In this document: positions 25,823-34,580 of the stretch, one piece after another
Numbering within the stretch: the stretch's first letter is position 1
Layout of the letters: each line of letters opens with the position of its first letter
DNA from: CAYYKK01 sp046351395
GTDB lineage: Bacteria > Myxococcota_A > Polyangia > Polyangiales > Polyangiaceae
Reading direction: 5' to 3'
DNA length: 64,000 nucleotides
NCBI GenBank assembly: GCA_046351395.1
Contig: JAXLYP010000015.1
Span: 201,271 to 265,270 of the forward strand
Program-made: the position numbers and the translations under genes
Notes under the pieces: generated by a model
The model's database searches: none
What the model was told of the DNA's origin: nothing
Seen by the model: only the letters and a program-made list of their open reading frames with translations

Positions 25823-27027
25823 TGGGAGACGAACTCCGCGCCGTAGTCTGCGGCCTTGTCGCGGTAGATCGTGTGCCAGTGGACGACGTTCTTGTAGATG
25901 ATCCCGCCCTGGACGGACGCCTCGATCCACACCCGCGGGCCGTCGATCCGGACGTAGGACGACGCGGTCGAGAGATCCGACGAGCCGGACCAGCCGACGA
26001 ACGTCTCGGCGAGCGCAGCGTCGCTCTCGTATTCGGCGAGCAGCGAGGTCGCGATCGGGTCGGCGACGTTGTTCACCCACGACGCGATCGCGGCCTTCAC
26101 GAGGCCCTTCTGATCGGCGCTCATCGCGGAGACCGCCGCGCCGCGGCCCGTCGTCCCCGTCGGGTACGAGAGCTGCGCCGGGTATTTCGTGTCACCGCCA
26201 CCGCCACCGCCAGGTCCACCTCCCGCCGGGCCGTTCACGAGATCGCCGAACGTCCCGCTCAGCTTCGCGCCGTCCAGCGAGCCGACGGACGCGAGGAGCG
26301 CCACCATCGCCGATCGCTGCGCGCCGAGCGGGGAGTGCGTGGCGCCGCCGTCCGTCCAGTCCATGGGCTCGGCGCCGTCGAAGAGCGGCGTCGCGCTGGT
26401 GCAAGCGCCGCCGTACATGAAGTTGTACGCGAGGTGGTGGCCCGCGATCTGGAGCATCCACGCGGAGCTCGTCGACGGCGTGCCGTGGATCGAGAAATAG
26501 TAGAGGCCGCGCCCGTAGTCGGTGGACGACGCTTTGCCGTCCGTGACGAGCCACTCGTCCGCGGCGCGGAGCTCGTCGAGGAGCTTCGCCCCCGTGGGCC
26601 CGGCCGCGACGGTGGCGAGCGAGATCGCCGCGGACTCGGCGCCCGCGCTCATGTCCGCGAGGCGCACGCCGTTCCTCTGCACGAAGGTGACCGGGAAGTT
26701 CGACCACTGCGCTGCGTTCGCGAGCGTCTTGTCGTACTTCACCGCGGTCTGCTGATCGGCCGTGAGCGAGGCGATGAACGTGTTCGCCGCGTCCACCACG
26801 GCCGCCGTGTTCGCCGCGGTCGCCGGATCTGCCGCACACGCGCCCATCACCCCGGACGAGGTGCTGCTCGTCGAGCTCCCCGTGGTCGTCGAGTTCGCTC
26901 CGCCGCCCGAACCGCCCGCGCCCGTGGAGCTCGTGGAGCCGTCGCACGCCGCGGCCAGGGCCACGCCGAGCCCCAGCGCCCCGGCGCAGATCAGCCATTT
27001 GTCGTTTGCGGTGAGCATTGGAAGCAT
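25819..27027 (-). CDS. DUF3500 lipoprotein
   Basis: From the ATG at 27027 a signal ends A-L-A-A-A-C (lipobox), with a Gly/Ser/Thr linker before the DUF3500 domain. Family hallmarks are the F-I-A-S-L-T-A-D-Q-Q start, L-Y-Y-F-S-I-H-G-T-P, I-A-G-H-H-L-A-Y-N-F and a C-terminal V-H-W-H-T-I-Y-R-D. Several invariant His residues suggest metal binding, but the activity of DUF3500 is unknown. The stop overlaps the HupE-like gene's start (GTGA), so the pair is probably one functional unit. Confidence 0.88.
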   Translation of the reverse strand: MLPMLTANDKWLICAGALGLGVALAAACDGSTSSTGAGGSGGGANSTTTGSSTSSTSSGVMGACAADPATAANTAAVVDAANTFIASLTADQQTAVKYDKTLANAAQWSNFPVTFVQRNGVRLADMSAGAESAAISLATVAAGPTGAKLLDELRAADEWLVTDGKASSTDYGRGLYYFSIHGTPSTSSAWMLQIAGHHLAYNFMYGGACTSATPLFDGAEPMDWTDGGATHSPLGAQRSAMVALLASVGSLDGAKLSGTFGDLVNGPAGGGPGGGGGGDTKYPAQLSYPTGTTGRGAAVSAMSADQKGLVKAAIASWVNNVADPIATSLLAEYESDAALAETFVGWSGSSDLSTASSYVRIDGPRVWIEASVQGGIIYKNVVHWHTIYRDKAADYGAEFVSQ

Positions 27028-27131
27028 GTCGAAGCCTTTCGTCGGGCGCACGGCACGGGCGCCGTGCCTCATGACGGCCCTTCCCCGGCAAGCGACGGAA
27101 CCTTCGGACATTTCATGGGCGGGCGCGCGGC

Positions 27132-27148
27132 ATGCGGCAGTGCCGCAT
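27132..27148. promoter_or_regulatory. Near-perfect palindrome upstream of the DUF3500-HupE operon
   Basis: ATGCGGCA and TGCCGCAT face each other across one base, about 105 bp upstream of the DUF3500 start. The size fits an operator for a dimeric repressor or a short hairpin. There is no T tract. A regulator is not identified. Confidence 0.4.
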
Positions 27149-27360
27149 CACGGCGCACGTCAGTCTGCGGGCTCGAGCGCCGGGTCGTCCCGGCCCCGCC
27201 GAGCGCGGCCGCCCTCGGAGCGCGCGCGGCGCGGCACCTTCTACGGCCCGTTCATCGGCCCACGGCTCGTCGAGCAGGCCGCGCGCGAGCTGACGGCTCG
27301 GGCAGCAGCGTCGAGTCGTTCGTCGGTGTCCGGGGTGAACGCGAGGAGAGGACGCGGCTA

Positions 27361-27926
27361 TCACCGATCGGCGCGGGCGAAGACGAAGACGTCCTCGGGG
27401 CTCCACGGATGGCCTGCCCACGAGTTGTAGCCTCGAAGCCAGAGGACGCCGTCGATCCGACGCAGATAGAAGCCTTTGGGCGTTTCGTCGGTGTCGTCGA
27501 GGGGGGTGGACGCGACGGTGATCGACCCGGGGGCGCGCGCCCCTGCGGAGGCGCGCCGGCCGCGCCCTCGGGCTGGTCGAGGTACTGCGTCCTCAGGTGC
27601 GCGCCGACGTCGAGCGGGCACTCGACCCAACCCAACTCGAGAGCTCGCGTCGTGAGCCGGTCGTAGGTGGCGCCGCTTCCAAAACCGAGGTCGGCGACGG
27701 AGAGGGTCGTGATCGCGATCGTGCGCCGCTCGGGGGTGACCTCGAACCGCGGGTCGGCGAACAGGGCGAGCGCGGCTTGGTTCAGCTGGACGTGATGGTC
27801 GCGCAGGCTGGCCAAGAGTGCGGGCTTGTCGAGGCCCCCGATGTGGACGACGTCGGGCGCGGTGGAGGGTCGATCGCTCCGTGGGCGGAAAGGTCGCTCG
27901 TCCAAGATTGGAACTGTATCGTCCAA
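27361..27926 (-). CDS. Conserved hypothetical protein, one frameshift
   Basis: From a TTG at 27926 the protein reads V-H-I-G-G-L-D-K-P-A-L-L, F-A-D-P-R-F-E-V, L-G-F-G-S-G-A-T-Y-D and L-R-T-Q-Y-L-D-Q-P-E-G. After a one-base shift near 27545 it continues V-A-S-T-P-L-D-D-T-D-E-T-P-K-G-F-Y and ends E-D-V-F-V-F-A-R. The order L-G-F-x-x-G-A-T-Y / L-R-x-Q-Y-x-D-Q-P and a terminal F-V-F recurs in an uncharacterised bacterial family. The break looks like a single indel. Confidence 0.55.
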
Positions 27927-28135
27927 GCGAGGCGAGGGGGAGCCGCGTCGCGCGGTCGCGGCGCCAGTACGTTCATCCCCCCCGGTTCGGACGTGCTACG
28001 GCGCGTGGTGAAGCGGGTGCAATTCGCGCAACGCGACGCGCACCGGCGGCAGCTCTCCTTGCCCCATGCCGCCCCATGCCGCGAGTATTGGTGCTGGTAT
28101 GCCGGGTGCGCTGGACCCGAACAGGGAGGCACACC

Positions 28136-28252
28136 TTGAAACATGTACGCAAGCTCGTCGCCCGCGCGCTCGCCGAAGCAGCAGCGCTCACACAGACAAT
28201 CGCCCCCGTCGCAATGGTCGCGACGCTGACCGGGGGCGGACCGGATTGCTAG
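28136..28252 (+). CDS. Possible 38-residue peptide
   Basis: A TTG at 28136 follows GGGAGG with 6-nt spacing. It opens M-K-H-V-R-K-L-V-A-R-A-L-A-E, an amphipathic cationic helix, then a hydrophobic stretch and the end T-G-G-G-P-D-C before TAG. Third-position bias is good. It might be a small membrane-active or modified peptide, but no maturation genes are adjacent. Confidence 0.3.
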   Translation: MKHVRKLVARALAEAAALTQTIAPVAMVATLTGGGPDC

Positions 28253-28337
28253 AGCACCGACGGTTTGAATCACCGGCCGGCGTGGGAGGCCGCTTGCCTC
28301 GACCGCGTCGGCCAAGGTCGACTATGCTCTCGGGACG

Positions 28338-28772
28338 ATGGCTGAAGACGTGATTGTCGTGGACGGAGACAAGATCCAGATCACGATTGACCCGCCGACG
28401 TTGGTCCCGGATCTCGTGGCGCCCGTCGCGCTCGTCGCGAACGGGTTCAGCAAGATCAACGACAAGAAGGTCTGCATCGAGGGGGACGAGCTTCCGCCCT
28501 CGCTGAAGGTCCCGCTCATGTACACGAGCCCGCCCTATGTCACCCCCGGGATGGGCACGGTCACGCTGACGCTGAAGTCGGGGAACAAGAGCCGGGTGTC
28601 GAAGGACAAGGAGAAGAAGATGCTCCTCAAGGGCCAGACGTTCGACGCCAAGTTCGAGGTCAAGTCGCCGGCGCAGCAGCCGTCCCCGACGGGCCCCGTG
28701 CCGGACTCCAACACCAGCTACTCGGGGACCGCGCAGTTCATCTCGGCGAACAAGCTCGCGAAGACCGAGTAG
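28338..28772 (+). CDS. Small T6SS-island protein, possibly PAAR-like
   Basis: The ATG at 28338 opens a 144-residue beta-rich protein without a signal peptide. The pattern V-A-N-G-F-S-K-I-N-D-K-K-V-C-I-E-G-D and Y-V-T-P-G-M-G-T-V resembles PAAR-like spike tips, in which a short strand, N-G-K/D-K and E/G-D turn are followed by a metal-site region. This is inference from pattern and position. It converges on the VgrG gene with 27 bp between stops. Confidence 0.6.
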   Translation: MAEDVIVVDGDKIQITIDPPTLVPDLVAPVALVANGFSKINDKKVCIEGDELPPSLKVPLMYTSPPYVTPGMGTVTLTLKSGNKSRVSKDKEKKMLLKGQTFDAKFEVKSPAQQPSPTGPVPDSNTSYSGTAQFISANKLAKTE

Positions 28773-28799
28773 CCCCACATCCACGCGGTGGGAGCCGGC

Positions 28800-31568
28800 T
28801 CAACCCTCGAACTCGTAGTTCTGGAGGAGCACGGTCTTCTCTCCGTCGCGCTCGACCGAGATGTCGTACTTCTTGCCGACGGGGACGTCTTCGAAGACGA
28901 CGTCGGAGTACCCCTTGTCGTGGCGATCCTCGTCGCTCGTCGCCGTCTTCTCTTGGGAGAAGCTACCGTCGATCGCCTCGAGCTTGTACGCGTGCTCCCA
29001 CTCCGTGTCGGTGTTCTCGTCCGCGTACACGCGGAACGTGAACGGCGCCTTCATGACCTCGTCGTCGAACTTCTTGTCGTCGCGCTCGGCTCCGCCGTCC
29101 TTCAGGTTGATCGCCGAAGCCTTCACGTTGAACTCGCCCCCCGCCGCCATCTCGAGATCGGAGTCGGTGTTGACGAGGAGCTTGCCCCCGACGAGCGACA
29201 CGGAGGCGCCCGCGCCGTCGTTCAGGGTGATCATTCCCTTCGCGATCTTGATGAAGCACGCCCCCACCCGCACCACGAACGCCTCCGTCGGCGCGATGTC
29301 CGTCTTCTTGGACTCGATGCGCACGTCGGGCGACGCGAACACATGGGACGTGCGCGCGCTCGAAGAGAACGTTCCATGCGTCGCGAAGCGGTGGTCTTCG
29401 GTCGCGCTCGAATGAAACGTCCCGCGCGAGTGGAACGCGTGACCTCGATCGGCCACTGCGTGGAACGCTCCATGGGTGTGGTGACTCTGACCCCCGGAGA
29501 CGGCGACCGACCGATCCCCCGTCACGTGGTGCGTCTCGTCGCCTTCGACCTGAGTCCTGAGATCCCCGAGCGTCGTCCCGTGCTCGTCGCCCTCCACCGT
29601 TCGGGTCTCGTCGCCCCGCACGGTGCGCGCCGCGCTCCCGCCGATCCGCGTCACGACGTCGCCCCCGATCGTCGTCGAGCGCGTCGTCCCTATCGTCGTG
29701 TCGCTCGCGCCGCCGATCTGGATCAGCCTGTCGCGCCCGACCCTCGAGATGTGGTCCTCGCCGACGGCCTCGCGGAGCTGGCGCTGCGCGTGGAGGTAGA
29801 TCTCCTCTTTGCCCGCGAGATCTTGGAAGCGGATCTCGTTGTCGCCCGTCGCGGACGGCGAGCTCTGTGTCTTCAGCGTGCTCACCTCCGGCTCTTGGGC
29901 GGAGAGCGTCGGGATGGGGTTCTTCACGTTGTACACGCGGCCGACGATCACCGGATGGTCCGGGTCGCCGTTGGCGTACGCGACGAGGACCTCTTGGCCG
30001 ACCCTCGGGATCATGAGTCCGCCGAAGCCTGCGCCCGCCCACGCCTGGGAGACGCGGATCCACTTCGACGACGGCCGCCCGTCCTCGCGCAAGTCCCATG
30101 GAAAGCGCACACGAACGCGCGCCCAATCATCGGTGTGAATCTCCGTCTCCCCGGTCGATCCGCCCGCCTCGTCCGTGACGGTCGCGGACTGGACGCCGTC
30201 GACGCGCGGTCGTGGTGTCTCGAGCGCGGGGCGAAACGGAACGGCGCTCGGGAGCGACGCGAACCGCACGCGGAACGCTCCGGCTTCGCGCTCGGATCGG
30301 CCGTCGAACCCGAAGGGCACCTCGTCGAGCGCGGTGCCCCGGAAGGCGTGTTGGACGCCGTACGACTCGACGCGCACGACGAGGTGCTCGCCGCGCGCCG
30401 CGTCGCCGTCCGCCTCGATGTGGATGCGCCGGCCCACGGGAAGTCCGCGGACGCTCGCCGTCCCCTCACACAGTTGTCGCTCCGCATCGAACCGCTCGGC
30501 GCGGACGCGCGCTGGAGCGCTGCACGGATCCTCCCGCGGGTCTTCGTCTCGGGCGGGATATTCGTAGTGCGTCGACCAGGCACGCGCGGCCCCTCCCGTC
30601 CCCCCGGCGGGAGATCGGCCCTCGATCACGAGGCCCGCGCGGTGCCAATCGTAGTCGCGCATCGTCACCGCGCGGGCGCGCTCGCGCCGGATCGCGCGGA
30701 AGCTCCGAATCGCCGCCCGACGGTCGTCCGCTGCATGCGCGCCGCTCGACAGCATGTAGCGCGGCCTCGGGGGGAAGATGGATCGCAACCCCGGCTGGTC
30801 GGTGAGCCACATCACCAGGCGATTTTGCGCGTGCTCGAACGTGTAACTCAGCCCCTCCTCTTCCAAGAGGCGCGAGACGAACGCGAAGTCCGACTCGTTG
30901 TATTGGACGACGTAGTTGCGGATTCGCTTGTCGCGGAGGCGAGCGAGGGCCTCTCCGCGGACGATGTGCCACGCGAATCCCCACTCGGGGGGCGACCACA
31001 GCACGTCGCGGCCGACCCACTCGTCGGCGTCGCCAGGTGTTGCAATCAGCTGCAGCGCCCCAGGGACGCTGCGGCCAACCGTTCCGGAGAGCCCAGCGCC
31101 CGCGGAGAGCCCGGCGCCGCCACCCGCAGACGACGTGGGGACAGCGCCGCGCAGCACCTCCCCGATGATGGCCTCGAGCGTGGTGTCCACGAACGTGCGG
31201 CAGTGCGTCCGGAACCGCGCGAGTTCGAAGGGGGGCGCGAGAACGATGCGGTAGAGCCGCAGCGTGGACGTCTGCTCGGTCGCCTCGGCCTCGAGGACGA
31301 CGCCATGGCGCACGATGAACCCATCCCCGTGGTCGTGCGTCGCGACGAGCAACGCGGCCGGCGCGCCGATCAACGCGTCCAGATCGAGCGCGCTCGCATG
31401 GATCGGCTGGACGAGCGTCAGGGTGAAGCGATAGGGGCGCGATATCTCCTCGACGCCGTGGAAGTCGACGACCTCGAGGGCGCCGTCCACGACGCCGTCG
31501 ATCCACACCATGTAATCGGCCTCATTGCCCTTGCGTGTGTAGAGCGCTCGCGGCGTTGCTTGCGTCAT
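28800..31568 (-). CDS. vgrG: Type VI secretion tip protein VgrG with C-terminal extension
   Basis: The ATG at 31568 overlaps the upstream TGA (ATGA). The 922-residue protein has the gp27-like part (about 20-440; T-L-T-L-V-Q-P, E-S-D-F-A-F-V-S-R-L-L-E-E-E-G), the gp5 OB-fold (about 470-560; W-I-R-V-S-Q-A-W-A-G, P-R-V-G-Q-E-V) and a long beta-helical needle with repeating G-D/T-x-V spacing. After about residue 835 a separate ~85-residue domain with beta-sandwich character follows (F-T-F-R-V-Y-A-D and F-E-D-V-P-V-G-K-K-Y-D-I). Such extensions usually recruit or form effectors. No tss core genes are in the window. Confidence 0.92.
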   Translation of the reverse strand: MTQATPRALYTRKGNEADYMVWIDGVVDGALEVVDFHGVEEISRPYRFTLTLVQPIHASALDLDALIGAPAALLVATHDHGDGFIVRHGVVLEAEATEQTSTLRLYRIVLAPPFELARFRTHCRTFVDTTLEAIIGEVLRGAVPTSSAGGGAGLSAGAGLSGTVGRSVPGALQLIATPGDADEWVGRDVLWSPPEWGFAWHIVRGEALARLRDKRIRNYVVQYNESDFAFVSRLLEEEGLSYTFEHAQNRLVMWLTDQPGLRSIFPPRPRYMLSSGAHAADDRRAAIRSFRAIRRERARAVTMRDYDWHRAGLVIEGRSPAGGTGGAARAWSTHYEYPARDEDPREDPCSAPARVRAERFDAERQLCEGTASVRGLPVGRRIHIEADGDAARGEHLVVRVESYGVQHAFRGTALDEVPFGFDGRSEREAGAFRVRFASLPSAVPFRPALETPRPRVDGVQSATVTDEAGGSTGETEIHTDDWARVRVRFPWDLREDGRPSSKWIRVSQAWAGAGFGGLMIPRVGQEVLVAYANGDPDHPVIVGRVYNVKNPIPTLSAQEPEVSTLKTQSSPSATGDNEIRFQDLAGKEEIYLHAQRQLREAVGEDHISRVGRDRLIQIGGASDTTIGTTRSTTIGGDVVTRIGGSAARTVRGDETRTVEGDEHGTTLGDLRTQVEGDETHHVTGDRSVAVSGGQSHHTHGAFHAVADRGHAFHSRGTFHSSATEDHRFATHGTFSSSARTSHVFASPDVRIESKKTDIAPTEAFVVRVGACFIKIAKGMITLNDGAGASVSLVGGKLLVNTDSDLEMAAGGEFNVKASAINLKDGGAERDDKKFDDEVMKAPFTFRVYADENTDTEWEHAYKLEAIDGSFSQEKTATSDEDRHDKGYSDVVFEDVPVGKKYDISVERDGEKTVLLQNYEFEG

Positions 31569-33376
31569 GGTCGGCCTCCGCTGGGTTTGGCGTTCGGACC
31601 CTTGAGAGCGGGCTCCGCCGCCTCCTGCTCCTTCTCGGCCTTCGGGTCTTTGCCCATGGGGAAGAGCTCCGGGAAGCAACACCGGAGGCGCGCCATCCCT
31701 CCCCACTCCTTGAAGCGCTTCCTCGCCGCCTTGTCGATGTCGGCGTTGGTGAGCTCCGCGTAAGGGATGGGGAGGTGAGAACCCTCGAACGCGACGTAGC
31801 CGAGCCGCGCCGTGTGGATGCCATGCTCCGTCTGGTATTCGCTGAACTTCGTGAGGTTGCGGCTGGGATCCTTGCCGCTGCCGAGCTTGTACGCGAGCAT
31901 CGGTGACCCCTCGCCGACGGACCTCTGGCCCCCCACGTCGAACACGACGGCCGACGCCATACGCGGCGCCTTCCCAGGGGGCGCCCAGCAAACGACCCCG
32001 ATGCTGCCGAGGATGTGGGTGTCCGCCTTGTGGAATTTCGCGGCGATGCTGAAGCCAGAGACGATCAGCGGGTTGACCGCCACCTTCGTCCCGCGCGGCG
32101 TGAAGTAGCCCGTATAAGGCCCCTCCGTCTGGATCTTCGGCCGGCCCTGATGGTCGAACTTGATGCCATCCCAATGCGCGAGGTTGCCATCGGAGTCGGG
32201 GGAAGGATGGTACGCGGCGGACGCCAGGCCATCGGCGAATCCGCCGAACTTCGTCGGCACCTGGCCTTCGGGGACGTGTTCGGGGATTTGCGCGAGGTTC
32301 AAGCGGAACGTCGTCACGTCCACCGGGCCGTCTTTGCCGGCGACCCAAACGATCGTGTTGTTTCCGGGCACGGCCCGCTCGACCTGGATGACCTTGCCAT
32401 CTTTGCCTTTGACGGGCTTCTTGTCCTTGCCGATCTTGTCCACCTTGACGATGTTGAGCGCTCCCTTGTCGGTGTAGTACGGGGCGTACTTCGTCTTCAG
32501 GTACCCCATGTTCATCTTGTCGGCGGACGGGGCGTACGAGTTTGGCGCGCCGTCGACGTCGGTCGAGAGGCCGCCGCGGTAGAAATAGGCCCCGTCGAGG
32601 CGGTGGAGCGGTGTGTTGAGAGGTCCCGTCGCGACGTGCGCGGCGAGCTGTACGCAGCTCTTCAGCGTCATCACGTGCGCCGCGGCGAGCCGTTCGAAGT
32701 CCTTGCCGAAGTCCGGGCCGAATCGCCGGACTTGGGCCTCCGCGGCAGCGAGGTGGGCCGTCGCCCCATGCTGGGTCTCGAGCGCCTCGGTCTTCTTGTC
32801 CTTCTGTTTGCCCTTGCGGCCTTTGCCCCCCTTCTTCGGCGCATGTTTGCTGGCCTTCTTGTCCCCGGCCTTCTTGTCCGCTGCTTTCCCGTCCTTGGCT
32901 TGGCTCGCGGCCTCTTCGTCTTCGATGGCCTTCACCGCCGCGTCCGCGGCCTTCTTGTCCGCCTTCGCCTTCTCGAGCTGCGCCGCGGCCTGCGCGCGGA
33001 GCGCGTCGATCCTCACGTGCGAGTGCCAGACGCCATATGTCTGCTTCTCGATGAACGGCCGTGGTTTCGGCGTCGGGGCCTTCGGGTCGTCGCTCCGCGC
33101 GGCGTCGTAGGCCTGCCCGTTCTCGTCGAGGACCCACTCCTCGACCTTCGCGTTCGGCGTCGACTCCTGCACGTAGAGCCACGTCTGGCCTTCCTCGTCG
33201 AGCCACTCGGCGGAGAGGTCCTTCGCGGCGCCGTGGACGACGGAGTCGCCCGTCGAGACGTCCGCGGACGAGGCGACCCACGTCGGCCCCTTCTCGGGCT
33301 TGCGGAAGCCTTCGTTTTGGAAGTGCACGCGGAACTGCGGGTAGAGGGTCGAGACGGCCGGGGGCGGATCAGCCAT
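31565..33376 (-). CDS. Putative T6SS effector with GH75-like hydrolase domain
   Basis: The ATG at 33376 was chosen as the start (603 aa). An N-terminal domain (1-125) is followed by a coiled-coil-like, Lys-rich linker (about 130-200). The second half matches glycoside hydrolase family 75: S-T-D-V-D-G-A-P-N-S-Y (271-281), then V-V-F-D-V-G-G-Q-R-S-V-G-E-G-S (477-491). D480 and E489 are nine residues apart, the spacing of the catalytic Asp/Glu pair of fungal GH75 chitosanases. There is no signal peptide. The stop overlaps the vgrG start, which fits export as a VgrG-linked effector. Target polymer unknown. Confidence 0.78.
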   Translation of the reverse strand: MADPPPAVSTLYPQFRVHFQNEGFRKPEKGPTWVASSADVSTGDSVVHGAAKDLSAEWLDEEGQTWLYVQESTPNAKVEEWVLDENGQAYDAARSDDPKAPTPKPRPFIEKQTYGVWHSHVRIDALRAQAAAQLEKAKADKKAADAAVKAIEDEEAASQAKDGKAADKKAGDKKASKHAPKKGGKGRKGKQKDKKTEALETQHGATAHLAAAEAQVRRFGPDFGKDFERLAAAHVMTLKSCVQLAAHVATGPLNTPLHRLDGAYFYRGGLSTDVDGAPNSYAPSADKMNMGYLKTKYAPYYTDKGALNIVKVDKIGKDKKPVKGKDGKVIQVERAVPGNNTIVWVAGKDGPVDVTTFRLNLAQIPEHVPEGQVPTKFGGFADGLASAAYHPSPDSDGNLAHWDGIKFDHQGRPKIQTEGPYTGYFTPRGTKVAVNPLIVSGFSIAAKFHKADTHILGSIGVVCWAPPGKAPRMASAVVFDVGGQRSVGEGSPMLAYKLGSGKDPSRNLTKFSEYQTEHGIHTARLGYVAFEGSHLPIPYAELTNADIDKAARKRFKEWGGMARLRCCFPELFPMGKDPKAEKEQEAAEPALKGPNAKPSGGRP

Positions 33377-33446
33377 TCGCGGGAGGTTACGACATAGGGG
33401 CTCGCCGCATCCACCCGCGGGCGCGTGGACATCGTGCGAATGGGGT

Positions 33447-34577
33447 ATGCTGGAGCGAACCCGACGGAGCCGAGTGGGGATGGAATCCGATGCCAAGCCG
33501 TCCAAGCCAGGATCGTCCGATCCTCCCGAAGCAGGGGGACCGCCTCGCCTGTTGTCGTTCGACGAGTGGGCGAGGCTGAGCGCCCGATGCACCAAGAAGG
33601 GGCCCGCCGAGGCGTCCGAGATCTTGGCGGCGGCGAGCGTCTCGGAGCCGCACTTTCAGCGCTCCGACAAGGTCCACCGCGCGTCGCTCGACGCCGATCT
33701 TGCGGAAGGCAAGACCCAGCGCGCCGAGCGTTACGCCGCGCTCTGCGCCGACGAGGCGGATGCCGCGCGCAACGCCGCGATCGCGCGCGAGCGCGCCCTC
33801 GCTCGGCCCCTTCCCACCTCCGGGCTGCGCGAGGCACCCGTCGACGTTGGTCGCGTCGCGATCCCTTCGTTCATGCTGGAAGCGCAGCCCGTCGGGGGGC
33901 AGCTCCGAAGCCCCGGCGCCTCGAGCGCTGCGGCGCCTCTCGGGTTGGCTGGGGCCGTGTTGCCTCGCACCCCGATCGCCATCGTCGAGGCGCCGGTTGC
34001 ATCCAGGGCGGAAACGACGCTGGATCTCGGGGATGTCGCGCTCGCGCTCGAGGGCGACGCGAAGCTACCGTTCGTCGAGGCGAAATCGGAGCGGCACGAG
34101 GCCGCCGACCCCGCGGAGGGCGCTGTCGCCTCGACGCGCCCTCCCGTCGCATCTCCAGCGAACGTCGCGGCCGTGCGCGTCGTCGCGCCGGCCAGCGCTG
34201 CGGTCGGTGAGACAGTCGATCTCGGCGATCTCTCTGCGCTCGACCCGGCGGCCTCTCGCGCGGTCGAGCCTCCCGCCTCGACGCGCATGGAGCCTGTGCC
34301 GATCAGCGTGTCGCAACCCGCCGCGCCCGCCCGCGCCGAGCCGGTGGTCGAGCGGATCGAGGGTCTCACGCTCGAGCAGTACGCTTACCTGTGCGTGGAG
34401 CTCTCGATGTACCCGAAGAACCCCGCACCCGTGTTGTCGCGCTATGGGCTCGCGTTGAGCGCGCAGGCCGCCGTCGAGTCCGGGTGGGACGCGCGGCTCG
34501 AGCGGGACCCAGCCCAGAAGCAGCGCTTTCGAGAGACGTTCGTGAAGTATTCGGCGTGGCTCCGGAGCCGCGGTTGA
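33447..34577 (+). CDS. Protein with duplicated terminal domain, next to the T6SS effector
   Basis: ATGs at 33447 and 33480 are both possible starts. A ~65-residue helical module at the N-terminus (L-S-F-D-E-W-A-R-L-S, later H-R-A-S-L-D-A-D-L) recurs in diverged form at the C-terminus (L-T-L-E-Q-Y-A-Y-L-C, later W-D-A-R-L-E-R-D-P and F-V-K-Y-S-A-W-L). The middle ~190 residues are Ala/Pro/Val-rich and disordered-looking. It is divergent from the effector gene, with 70 bp between starts. An adaptor, chaperone or immunity role is possible but unproven. Confidence 0.75.
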   Translation: MLERTRRSRVGMESDAKPSKPGSSDPPEAGGPPRLLSFDEWARLSARCTKKGPAEASEILAAASVSEPHFQRSDKVHRASLDADLAEGKTQRAERYAALCADEADAARNAAIARERALARPLPTSGLREAPVDVGRVAIPSFMLEAQPVGGQLRSPGASSAAAPLGLAGAVLPRTPIAIVEAPVASRAETTLDLGDVALALEGDAKLPFVEAKSERHEAADPAEGAVASTRPPVASPANVAAVRVVAPASAAVGETVDLGDLSALDPAASRAVEPPASTRMEPVPISVSQPAAPARAEPVVERIEGLTLEQYAYLCVELSMYPKNPAPVLSRYGLALSAQAAVESGWDARLERDPAQKQRFRETFVKYSAWLRSRG

Positions 34578-34580
34578 CGG

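Noticed and set aside
28788..31763. 991-codon plus-strand frame opposite vgrG
   Set aside because: It is the antisense shadow of vgrG. It reads as Arg/Leu/Asp-rich low-complexity sequence with no motif, whereas the minus strand has complete VgrG domains.
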